From Gammaproteobacteria bacterium (GTDB lineage Bacteria > Pseudomonadota > Gammaproteobacteria > Steroidobacterales > Rariloculaceae), in contig JAFGNC010000018.1 of NCBI GenBank assembly GCA_016927175.1, positions 1 through 12,521 on the forward strand: a stretch of 12,521 bases of DNA, read 5' to 3'. The notes under the pieces are model-generated. The model was not told the origin of the DNA, searched no databases, and worked only from the letters and a program-made list of their open reading frames with translations. Numbering within the stretch: position 1 is the first letter of the stretch; each line of letters opens with the position of its first letter. Both the position numbers and the translations under genes were made by a program. Below, one piece after another: positions 1 to 5,780 of the stretch.

Positions 1-486
1 ATCGGCCGCGACTACGAGTGTGAGCTGATGCCGCTCGGACTCGCCGAAAACGTCGGCGCCATCGTGTGGAGCCCTCTCGGGTGGGGGCGGCTGACCGGCC
101 GTATACGGCGCGGCCGACCGGAACCCCCGTCACGCCGGTTACGCGATACGGCCGCCGTCGCGCCGCCGGTCGACGACGACCGGCTGTTCCGGGTCGTGGA
201 CGCGCTCGACGCGATTGCGCGGGAGACGGGCAGGTCGATTCCGCAGGTCGCGATCAACTGGCTGCTGCAGCGCCCGACCGTGGCGACGGTGCTGATCGGT
301 GCCCGTGATGAGCGGCAGCTGCGTGAAAATCTGGGCGCGACCGGCTGGTCCTTGAGCGCCGGGCACGTCCGGCTCCTCGACGAGGCGAGCTACGTGACGC
401 CGGCCTATCCCTACTACCCCTACTGGAACGGCCAATTCGCCGAACGCACGCCGCCGCCCGTGCCCGCCGGCCGTCAATCGCCGTGA
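1..486 (+). CDS. Aldo/keto reductase, C-terminal part (5' end outside the window)
   Basis: Open from base 1 to a TGA at 484-486, giving 161 residues of a larger protein. The start codon and the N-terminal half of the barrel, which carries the Asp-Tyr-Lys-His catalytic residues, lie upstream of the window. What remains matches the last strands of an NADP(H)-dependent aldo/keto reductase of the Tas/YhdN-like type. It has a segment like WSPLGWGRLTGRIRRG, a helix with QVAINWLLQRP, and the cofactor-binding segment IGARDERQLRENLGA. It ends in an aromatic tail (AYPYYPYW then AERTPPPV) seen in this subgroup. Such enzymes reduce carbonyls in the cytoplasm; the substrate cannot be told from the sequence. 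The ATG at 28 is internal, because homology continues upstream of it. Confidence 0.88.
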   Translation: MGRDYECELMPLGLAENVGAIVWSPLGWGRLTGRIRRGRPEPPSRRLRDTAAVAPPVDDDRLFRVVDALDAIARETGRSIPQVAINWLLQRPTVATVLIGARDERQLRENLGATGWSLSAGHVRLLDEASYVTPAYPYYPYWNGQFAERTPPPVPAGRQSP

Positions 487-543
487 AGTGCCGCCGCGGC
501 CGCCTCGTGCGCCGCGAAAGACGCCCCGATCGCGAGCTTGGAC

Positions 544-610
544 AGGTGACGTCGAGCGGTGTGCGAACCGTGGTCGCGGTGTCACCGCGAGCTCGGCACC
601 TATTCTTTTT
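544..610 (+). terminator. Two-tier stem-loop with T-rich tail after the aldo/keto reductase
   Basis: The outer arms are aggtg (544-548) with cacct (597-601) and cgagc (553-557) with gctcg (591-595). An inner hairpin pairs tcgcgg (574-579) with ccgcga (585-590) around a 5-nt loop. The T-rich run attcttttt (602-610) follows at once. It begins 58 nt after the reductase stop and ends 54 nt before the next start, so it fits a Rho-independent terminator separating the two transcripts. The fold was found by eye, and the internal bulge weakens the case. Confidence 0.42.
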
Positions 611-651
611 CGCGCCCGGGATTGTTAACTTGCGAATCACAATCAGCGAAC

Positions 652-656
652 AAAGG
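652..656 (+). promoter_or_regulatory. Ribosome binding site of the solute-binding protein gene
   Basis: AAAGG lies 8 nt before the ATG at 665. It supports this start in an otherwise AT-rich leader (601-650). No convincing -35/-10 pair was found in that leader. Confidence 0.5.
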
Positions 657-664
657 TCTTCGTC

Positions 665-1663
665 ATGCGCAAAATGCCGGCCGCTTCGATCACGCTCACC
701 GTTGCCCTGCTGGCGGCCGGCTCACTCTTCGATGCGGCCGCGCAGCCGGGCACGGGCTCGGCGGCCGACTCCGGGCTTGCTCCGATCCGCGTTTCCGGAA
801 GCTACTGGATCGAGCTGTCCCCGGTGGTCGTCGCGGCCGAACGCTTCTACCCCGAGCAGTTGAGCGTCGGCGAGGGCGGGATCACCCGCATCACTTCGGG
901 AGAAGCCGACCTCGCGACCAACGCCGAAACGCAGTTGCTGCGCGAATCCGTGGCCAACCCCGATCTGCGGATCATCATGACGGTGACCGAAAGCTTTTAT
1001 CGGCTGGTGGCGCGGCGCTCCGCCGGGATCGAGACTTTGGAGGACCTGCGGGGCAAGCGCGTGATGTTGCCGCGAAGGACCTCGGCCAACTATTACCTGG
1101 TCGCGATGCTGAGAACGGTAGGGCTGACCGAGGCGGACGTCGAGCTGGTGCCCTTGCCTCGGGCGGACGACGTGAAGACTTCGCTGGACCTGATGTCGGA
1201 TGCTTTGCTCAGCGGCGAAGCAGACGTCATCTCCATATGGGAACCGGAGCCCGAAGACGCCATCCGTCAGCTGGGCGACGACGCCGTCGTTTTGCAGGAC
1301 CGCAGCGTTTATCGCGAGGTCTTCAACCTGCACGCGACGGCCACGGCGCTGGCCGATCCGGACAAGCGCCGCTCGATAGTGGCCTTCGTCCGCGCTGTCG
1401 CGGACGCAACAGAGGCTTTGCAGGAAGATCCGCAAGCCTATTGGCCCGATATATCGAGCGTCATCGGCTATACCGAAGAGCAGATCGCCGACGGCTGGCC
1501 GGAGATGGAGTTTCCGGTCCGAATCGTCCCGGACATGCTCGACGTGCTCGAAACCGAGGAGGCCTGGGTGGCCGAAGAGCTCGACCGTGAGCCGCGCTCG
1601 CGGCAGGAGCTGGCAAGATTCATCGACACGTCCGTGCTCGAGGAAGCGCTCGCCGGCAGATAG
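665..1663 (+). CDS. Periplasmic solute-binding protein, SsuA/TauA/NMT1-like
   Basis: A 332-residue protein with a Sec signal peptide: basic start, hydrophobic core, and a likely cleavage at AAA-QP near residue 27. The mature part has the two-lobed plan of ABC solute-binding proteins for nitrate, sulfonate, taurine or thiamine-precursor-like ligands. It opens with a strand containing SGSYWIELSP. A segment with GEADLATNAE follows, matching the place where these proteins sample bound or unbound ligand, and then SAGIETLEDLRGKRV, a typical hinge-region signature. GEADVISIWEPE comes later. The length is normal for the family. No ABC permease or ATPase gene is adjacent, so either the transporter is elsewhere or the protein binds its ligand for another purpose. 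The ATG at 665 is supported by AAAGG 8 nt upstream. The next gene starts only 30 nt downstream, which suggests co-transcription. The ligand is unknown. Confidence 0.75.
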   Translation: MRKMPAASITLTVALLAAGSLFDAAAQPGTGSAADSGLAPIRVSGSYWIELSPVVVAAERFYPEQLSVGEGGITRITSGEADLATNAETQLLRESVANPDLRIIMTVTESFYRLVARRSAGIETLEDLRGKRVMLPRRTSANYYLVAMLRTVGLTEADVELVPLPRADDVKTSLDLMSDALLSGEADVISIWEPEPEDAIRQLGDDAVVLQDRSVYREVFNLHATATALADPDKRRSIVAFVRAVADATEALQEDPQAYWPDISSVIGYTEEQIADGWPEMEFPVRIVPDMLDVLETEEAWVAEELDREPRSRQELARFIDTSVLEEALAGR

Positions 1664-1693
1664 ACGCTCGACCGTTGGAACGGGGGGAGAACA

Positions 1694-2749
1694 GTGCAGT
1701 TCAACGTTTCTCGATTCGCAATTGCCGCGGCCTTCGTGGCGCTTCCCGCCGCCGGCTGGGCGCAGCCCGCAGCGGACCGAGACGTCCTGCTGATCGAAAG
1801 GCAGGGCGCGTTCGCCGTCGGCGGCACGATTCTCGGAAACCCGGACGAATCGTCGCTCCACTGCGACCATGGCGTCGTCGAGTTCCAGATTCCGCCGACT
1901 CCGCGCGCGGTCAATCTGCTGATGTGGCACAGCGCGAGCGCGCTCGCCTGGCAGCAGCGCTGGGACGGCGGGGAAGGGTTTCAGAGCATCTTCCTGCGGC
2001 GCGATTACCCCGTGTATCTGTGGGACGGCCCGAGAGTCGGCCGCGCCGATTGGGGTTGTGCCGAGTCGACGTATTCGCCGGAGACCGGCAGGGACCAGGG
2101 CAACTTCACGGCCTGGCGGTTCGGCGCGGAGTATCCGCAATGGTTCGAAGGCGTGCAGTTTCCGACGGAGGACGCCGAGGCCTGGAACCAGGCAATGCGA
2201 GCACGCTATCAGGAATACGACTCGGTCGAGAATGCGGAGCTGCAAGCGGACGCCGCGGCTCGGCTGGTCGACAGGATCGGCCCGACCGTCGCGTTGACGA
2301 ACTCGGCCGGCGGTCTCCGCGCGTTGCTGACCGCGCTGAAGAGCGACAACATGGCCGGCATCGTCATGTACGAGAACGTCGGCTTCGTCTTTCCCGAAGG
2401 CGAATGGTCCGGCAGGACGAACGGACCTTTCGGGCCGGTCGTCGTGCCGCAGGACGAGTTCATGAGATTGACGCGAATTCCGCTTCAGGTCGTCTGGGGC
2501 GACAACGTCGATCAGTCGCCGATCCAGATGGCAGCGCTCGAGCAGTCGAAGCGGTTCATCGAAGTGGTCAACGAGCACGGCGGTAACGCGGAGCTGCTGA
2601 TGCTTCGCGACGCGGGTCTCGTGGGCAACACACATATCCCGTTCGCAGACATGAACAATGTCGAGGTTGCCGATCTGCTTTCGAAGTTTCTGAGCGAGCA
2701 CGGGCTCGACCGCTACGCGGAGGAGCATCAGGCCGCCGAACGACCCTGA
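1694..2749 (+). CDS. Secreted alpha/beta hydrolase (esterase-like)
   Basis: A 351-residue protein starting at GTG 1694, preceded by a strong purine-rich site (GGGGGGAGA, 1682-1690). It has a Sec signal peptide with probable cleavage after GWA (about residue 23). The body fits the alpha/beta-hydrolase fold. The strand VNLLMWHSASA (73-83) sits where the oxyanion-hole region lies. LRRDYPVYLWDGPRVGRADWG (101-121) resembles the second core strand in esterase-713-like proteins. The probable nucleophile is Ser204 in TNSAGG, followed by a candidate acid at Asp270 or Asp273 (VVWGDNVD) and a candidate base at His314 (GNTHIPF). The elbow has Thr at the first position instead of Gly, so the G-x-S-x-G motif is degenerate. 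It probably acts in the periplasm or outside the cell on an ester or similar bond. Its closeness to the solute-binding protein gene suggests linked roles. The fold is fairly certain; the substrate is unknown. Confidence 0.75.
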   Translation: MQFNVSRFAIAAAFVALPAAGWAQPAADRDVLLIERQGAFAVGGTILGNPDESSLHCDHGVVEFQIPPTPRAVNLLMWHSASALAWQQRWDGGEGFQSIFLRRDYPVYLWDGPRVGRADWGCAESTYSPETGRDQGNFTAWRFGAEYPQWFEGVQFPTEDAEAWNQAMRARYQEYDSVENAELQADAAARLVDRIGPTVALTNSAGGLRALLTALKSDNMAGIVMYENVGFVFPEGEWSGRTNGPFGPVVVPQDEFMRLTRIPLQVVWGDNVDQSPIQMAALEQSKRFIEVVNEHGGNAELLMLRDAGLVGNTHIPFADMNNVEVADLLSKFLSEHGLDRYAEEHQAAERP

Positions 2750-2750
2750 G

Positions 2751-2790
2751 CCGGTCCTTCATCTCGCCCGCGGCGGCGGGGGCGGACCGG
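2751..2790. repeat. Nested inverted repeat just after the hydrolase stop
   Basis: Seven-base arms CCGGTCC (2751-2757) and GGACCGG (2784-2790) match perfectly. Inside them CCCGC (2767-2771) pairs with GCGGG (2776-2780) around GGCG. It begins 2 nt after the TGA. There is no T-run, so it may stabilise the 3' end of the mRNA or aid termination with Rho. It could also be one end of a dispersed intergenic repeat. A smaller hairpin, AGCAG/CTGCT (2801-2813), follows. Confidence 0.5.
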
Positions 2791-2836
2791 TCGTCGCCGC
2801 AGCAGGCTCTGCTTCGCCTCGCCTCCCTCGGCGTCG

Positions 2837-2906
2837 CCGTGAACGCTCGGCCGTGAGCCTTTGACCGTGAACGCTCGGCCGTGAGCCTTTGGCCGTGAAC
2901 CTTTCG
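2837..2906. repeat. Five tandem copies of a 14-bp unit
   Basis: The units are ccgtgaacgctcgg (2837-2850), ccgtgagcctttga (2851-2864), ccgtgaacgctcgg (2865-2878), ccgtgagcctttgg (2879-2892) and ccgtgaacctttcg (2893-2906). They alternate A-B-A-B, giving a nearly exact 28-bp duplication plus a diverged fifth unit. All five begin CCGTGA. The array lies wholly between genes. There are no spacers, so it is not a CRISPR. Its function is unknown; slippage or a protein-binding array are both possible. Confidence 0.85.
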
Positions 2907-2974
2907 TGCGCAGGCCGGCACTCAAATCCCGAGCGGCACCGCGAGAGAGCGGGTGCGTTTCCTGGACGAGACGC

Positions 2975-2979
2975 GGAGG
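2975..2979 (+). promoter_or_regulatory. Ribosome binding site deciding the start of the cupredoxin-dehydrogenase gene
   Basis: GGAGG at 2975-2979 lies 9 nt before the ATG at 2989. It abuts the in-frame ATG at 2980 with no spacing, so 2989 is the better start. The in-frame GTG at 2953 has only a weak GAGAG before it. Confidence 0.6.
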
Positions 2980-2988
2980 ATGAGCTCG

Positions 2989-4908
2989 ATGTGGATCTCC
3001 CTCACCGCAACGCTGATTCGCCGACGCGGATGGTTCCTGCTGCCGGCCTCCTGGCTGGTCGTCGGCGCGGCTTTCGGGCCGGCCGCGGCGCAGGAGGGGC
3101 CCGCCGCGGTCGTCGAGATGACGACCACGCTGCAGTTCGCCCCGCAGCTGGTCGAGATCACGGTCGGCGAGACCGTGGAGTGGCGAAACGTATCGCCGGT
3201 CGTGCATACCGTCACCGCGGATCCCGCGCTGGCGAACGACCCGAGCTTCGTCAGCCTGCCTGAAGAGGCCGAGCCGTTCGATTCGGGAGCGATTGCGCCG
3301 GACGGGACGTTCAGCCAAACGTTCACGGTTGCCGGTACTTACGAATACTTCTGCGTGCCTCATCAAAGCGCCGGCATGCGGGGCACGGTCGTCGTCAGCG
3401 CCGAAGGGAGCGGTGACGGCGGGCCGGGGCTCGACGATCCGCTCCCGGATCCGATTCCGCTTTCGGACGTGGCGATCGGGCTCGACCCGGTTCTGGAGGG
3501 CCTGACGGCGCCGAACTGGGCGACGAGCGCGCCGGGGCTGCCGGACCGGCTGTTCGTCGTCGACCAGGCGGGCCTGATCCAGGCGCTCGACCTGTCGACG
3601 GGACAGGCGAACGTCTTCCTGGACGTGTCCGATCGGCTCGTCGAGCTCGGCAGTTCCGGACCGGAGACTTTCGACGAGCGCGGGCTGCTCGGGCTCGCCT
3701 TCCATCCCGGTTATCAGACGAATGGCCTGTTGTACACGTATACGTCTGAGCCGGTCGGCGCGGCAGCCGATTTCACGACGATGCCGGAGGGTACCGAGCC
3801 GAACCATCAGTCCGTGATTCTCGAGTGGCAGGTGCCCGAGCCGGCCGATCCGGCCTCGGCACCCGACCCGGCGACGGCGCGCGAAGTGCTGCGAATCGAC
3901 GAGCCGCAGTTCAATCACGACGCCGGAGCGCTCGTGTTCGATGCGGACGGCCTGCTGCTGATCGCGCTCGGCGACGGCGGCAACGCCGACGACCAGGGAG
4001 TCGGGCACGGCGACACCGGCAACGGCCAGAATACCGGCAATCCGCTCGGCGCGATCCTGCGCATCGATCCGCTCGGCACGGATTCCGCCAACGGTCAGTA
4101 CGGCATACCGCCGACGAATCCCTTCATAGGGCAGGCCGGTGTCGTCGAGGAGATTTACGCCTACGGGTTCCGCAACCCGTTCCGCATGTCGATCGATCCC
4201 GAGACGCATGAGTTGTGGGTCGCCGATGCGGGTCAGCACGACATCGAGGAGGTGAACCTCGTCAGCGCGGGCGGCAACTATGGCTGGAACCTGAAGGAGG
4301 GGAGCTTCTTCTTCGATCCGAACGGTGAGGACAACGGCTTCGCGACGGACGAGCCACCAGCCGGTGGCGTGCCCGTCGATCTGATCGACCCGGTCGCCGA
4401 GTACGATCACGACGAGGGGATTGCCGTCATCGGCGGCTTCGTCTACCGGGGCGCCGACGTACCGGACCTCGCGGGCCGGTACGTGTTCGGCGACTACGGC
4501 ACCGCCGAGAGCGGCGGGAGGCTGTTCGTCCTCGGTGAGGACGGCTCGATCGGGGAGCTCGGCACCGGCGAGGATGCGGGTCTCGCGCTGCGTCTCCTCG
4601 GCTTCGGCCGCGACGCGGTCGGCGAGATTTATGTGCTCGCTAACGAAACCGGCACGCCTTTCGGCGACACCGGCGTCGTGTTGCGGGTTACGGGCGCGGA
4701 AAGTGACGACGCCGGCGAAGCGGCGGACGTCGCGCCCGGCGGGGAGGCCGGCGAAGCGGAGGACGTCCCGCCCGGCGAGGCCGGCGACGCTAGCGAAGGG
4801 GAGAATGCCGTGCCCGGTGAGGTCGACGGCGAAGTGGAGGACGAGGTTCCCGGGGACGGCGTAGCGGTGCCTTATCCGGTGGCCGCACCCGTCCGGCCGC
4901 CGGAGTGA
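2989..4908 (+). CDS. Cupredoxin fused to PQQ-dependent glucose/sorbosone dehydrogenase domain
   Basis: A 639-residue secreted protein. Residues 1-34 form a signal peptide with RRR before the hydrophobic core and a likely cleavage at AAA-QE; a Tat-like reading is possible but weak. Residues about 40-137 are a plastocyanin/pseudoazurin-like cupredoxin with all type-1 copper ligands visible: His73, Cys122, His125 and Met130 (C-x2-H-x4-M). Residues about 160-568 are a GSDH-type six-bladed propeller. His239 in LLGLAFHPGY matches the catalytic base of soluble glucose dehydrogenase. NHDAGAL (309-315), LGDGG (327-331) and YGFRNP with Arg395-Asn396 match PQQ-pocket segments. Residues 570-639 form an acidic, Gly/Pro-rich tail with repeats. 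The family oxidises aldoses or similar sugars with PQQ in the periplasm. The fused copper domain is well placed to take the electrons, which is inference. The following gene encodes a c-type haem protein. The exact substrate is unknown. Confidence 0.85.
   Translation: MWISLTATLIRRRGWFLLPASWLVVGAAFGPAAAQEGPAAVVEMTTTLQFAPQLVEITVGETVEWRNVSPVVHTVTADPALANDPSFVSLPEEAEPFDSGAIAPDGTFSQTFTVAGTYEYFCVPHQSAGMRGTVVVSAEGSGDGGPGLDDPLPDPIPLSDVAIGLDPVLEGLTAPNWATSAPGLPDRLFVVDQAGLIQALDLSTGQANVFLDVSDRLVELGSSGPETFDERGLLGLAFHPGYQTNGLLYTYTSEPVGAAADFTTMPEGTEPNHQSVILEWQVPEPADPASAPDPATAREVLRIDEPQFNHDAGALVFDADGLLLIALGDGGNADDQGVGHGDTGNGQNTGNPLGAILRIDPLGTDSANGQYGIPPTNPFIGQAGVVEEIYAYGFRNPFRMSIDPETHELWVADAGQHDIEEVNLVSAGGNYGWNLKEGSFFFDPNGEDNGFATDEPPAGGVPVDLIDPVAEYDHDEGIAVIGGFVYRGADVPDLAGRYVFGDYGTAESGGRLFVLGEDGSIGELGTGEDAGLALRLLGFGRDAVGEIYVLANETGTPFGDTGVVLRVTGAESDDAGEAADVAPGGEAGEAEDVPPGEAGDASEGENAVPGEVDGEVEDEVPGDGVAVPYPVAAPVRPPE
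4711..4779 (+). repeat. Imperfect 33-36 bp tandem repeat in the acidic tail of the dehydrogenase
   Basis: Two near-identical units start with gccggcgaagcgg (4711-4746 and 4747-4779), and a decayed third begins at 4780. They stay in frame and encode AGEA-x-DV-x-PG type peptides, so they lengthen a disordered, negatively charged tail. Confidence 0.6.
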
Positions 4909-4927
4909 GGTTTCTCGGCACAGCGCC

Positions 4928-4953
4928 CGAAACCGGCATAGAAGCCGGTTTCG
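4928..4953. terminator. Perfect 10-bp stem-loop after the dehydrogenase gene
   Basis: CGAAACCGGC (4928-4937) pairs with GCCGGTTTCG (4944-4953) around the loop ATAGAA. It starts 20 nt after the dehydrogenase stop. No T-run follows, so it may work as a Rho-assisted terminator or an mRNA 3'-end stabiliser. It also isolates the next gene, which has its own promoter-like box. Confidence 0.45.
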
Positions 4954-4993
4954 ACCGCGTCGAAGCGGGCGGAAGTGCGGGAGACACGGGGCG

Positions 4994-4999
4994 TATACT
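4994..4999 (+). promoter_or_regulatory. Likely -10 box (TATACT) for the haem lipoprotein gene
   Basis: TATACT matches the sigma70 -10 consensus at five of six bases and stands out in GC-rich DNA between the stem-loop and the gene. No good -35 was seen at 16-18 nt. A start near 5006 would give a leader of roughly 110 nt. Confidence 0.38.
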
Positions 5000-5114
5000 G
5001 GTGCGCCAGACGTCCCGGCGGCGGCCGACCGTAGCTGCCGCGCTCGCGCCACGGGCGCCCGGAACGTGGACGGGGCGCAGCTGACGCGCGGCGTGACATG
5101 GCGCGGGGGAATCG

Positions 5115-5759
5115 ATGCCCAATACGAAACTGTCGCCGCTGCTCGCGCTCATCGTCGTGCTCGCCGCCTGTGCAGGCGAAAGCCAATTCGGTCCGGACGC
5201 CGTCCAGCCGCCCGGCGACGCTTCCGCCGAGACGAATGACGAGGACGCCGCTCCGGCGGCAAGCGACGACGAGGCAGTCGTCGCGGCCGGCGAGACGGCG
5301 GCCATGGCATTGACCCGCGAGCTCATGGGCCGCGTGAGCGGCGCGGTGGCCGAAGGCGGGCCGACGTACGCGATCGGCTTCTGCTCGGAACAGGCGCTGC
5401 CGTTGACGTCGGCCGTGGCCGAAGAGCTCGGCGTCGACATCAGGCGTACCTCGTCCCGGGTCCGCAATCCACGGAACGCGCCCGATGCGGGTGATCGTGA
5501 GGCTCTCGCGTACTTCGAAGGGGAACTGGAAGCGGGCAACGCGCTGCCGCAGCATCTGGTTCGGCGGGATGACGGCGAGACGCGCTATTACCGTCCGATC
5601 GTCGTCGCGGAATTCTGCACGGCCTGCCACGGGCCGCGCGATGCATTGGATCCCGACGTGCGCGAGATACTGGACAGCCGCTACCCGGACGACCGGGCGA
5701 CCGGCTACGCCGCGGGCGACTTCCGCGGGCTGATCCGCGTCAGCGTGCCGGGCGGTTGA
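5115..5759 (+). CDS. c-type haem lipoprotein with Tll0287-like (DUF3365) domain
   Basis: A 214-residue protein. A hydrophobic leader ends in the lipobox LAAC, with Cys19 as the lipidated residue, so it is probably anchored to a membrane facing the periplasm. An acidic linker (about 30-58) leads into a Tll0287-like domain. AIGFCSEQALPL (86-97), RTSSRVRNPRNAPD (111-124) and YYRPIVVAEFC (158-168) are family signatures. The haem-c attachment motif is CTACH (Cys168, Cys171, His172), and the domain ends with YPDDRATGYAAGDFRG (190-205). The family is known from cyanobacterial cytochrome-like proteins and from sensor domains of signalling proteins; here it stands alone. A strong GGGGGA site lies 4 nt before the ATG. 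It follows the cupredoxin-dehydrogenase gene by 206 nt, and its own -10-like box suggests separate transcription. Electron transfer or redox/gas sensing are both possible roles. Confidence 0.82.
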   Translation: MPNTKLSPLLALIVVLAACAGESQFGPDAVQPPGDASAETNDEDAAPAASDDEAVVAAGETAAMALTRELMGRVSGAVAEGGPTYAIGFCSEQALPLTSAVAEELGVDIRRTSSRVRNPRNAPDAGDREALAYFEGELEAGNALPQHLVRRDDGETRYYRPIVVAEFCTACHGPRDALDPDVREILDSRYPDDRATGYAAGDFRGLIRVSVPGG

Positions 5760-5780
5760 GGCAGCCCGCGAGCTAAAAAT

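Noticed and set aside
722..2728. 668-residue open frame on the minus strand opposite the binding-protein and hydrolase genes
   Set aside because: Its product is Arg/Leu/Asp-rich with no recognisable domain. The + strand frames carry signal peptides and family motifs. Long antisense frames are common in GC-rich DNA.
2837..2906. Tandem 14-bp units considered as a CRISPR array
   Set aside because: Units are directly adjacent with no unique spacers, are too short, and no cas gene is present.
2728..5052. 774-residue open frame on the minus strand opposite the cupredoxin-dehydrogenase gene
   Set aside because: It mirrors the real gene and then runs through the intergenic repeats. No domain or ribosome site supports it.
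5775..5779. T5 run just after the tRNA 3' end as a Rho-independent terminator
   Set aside because: No adequate hairpin lies between the CCA end and the run; only the tRNA acceptor and T arms precede it.
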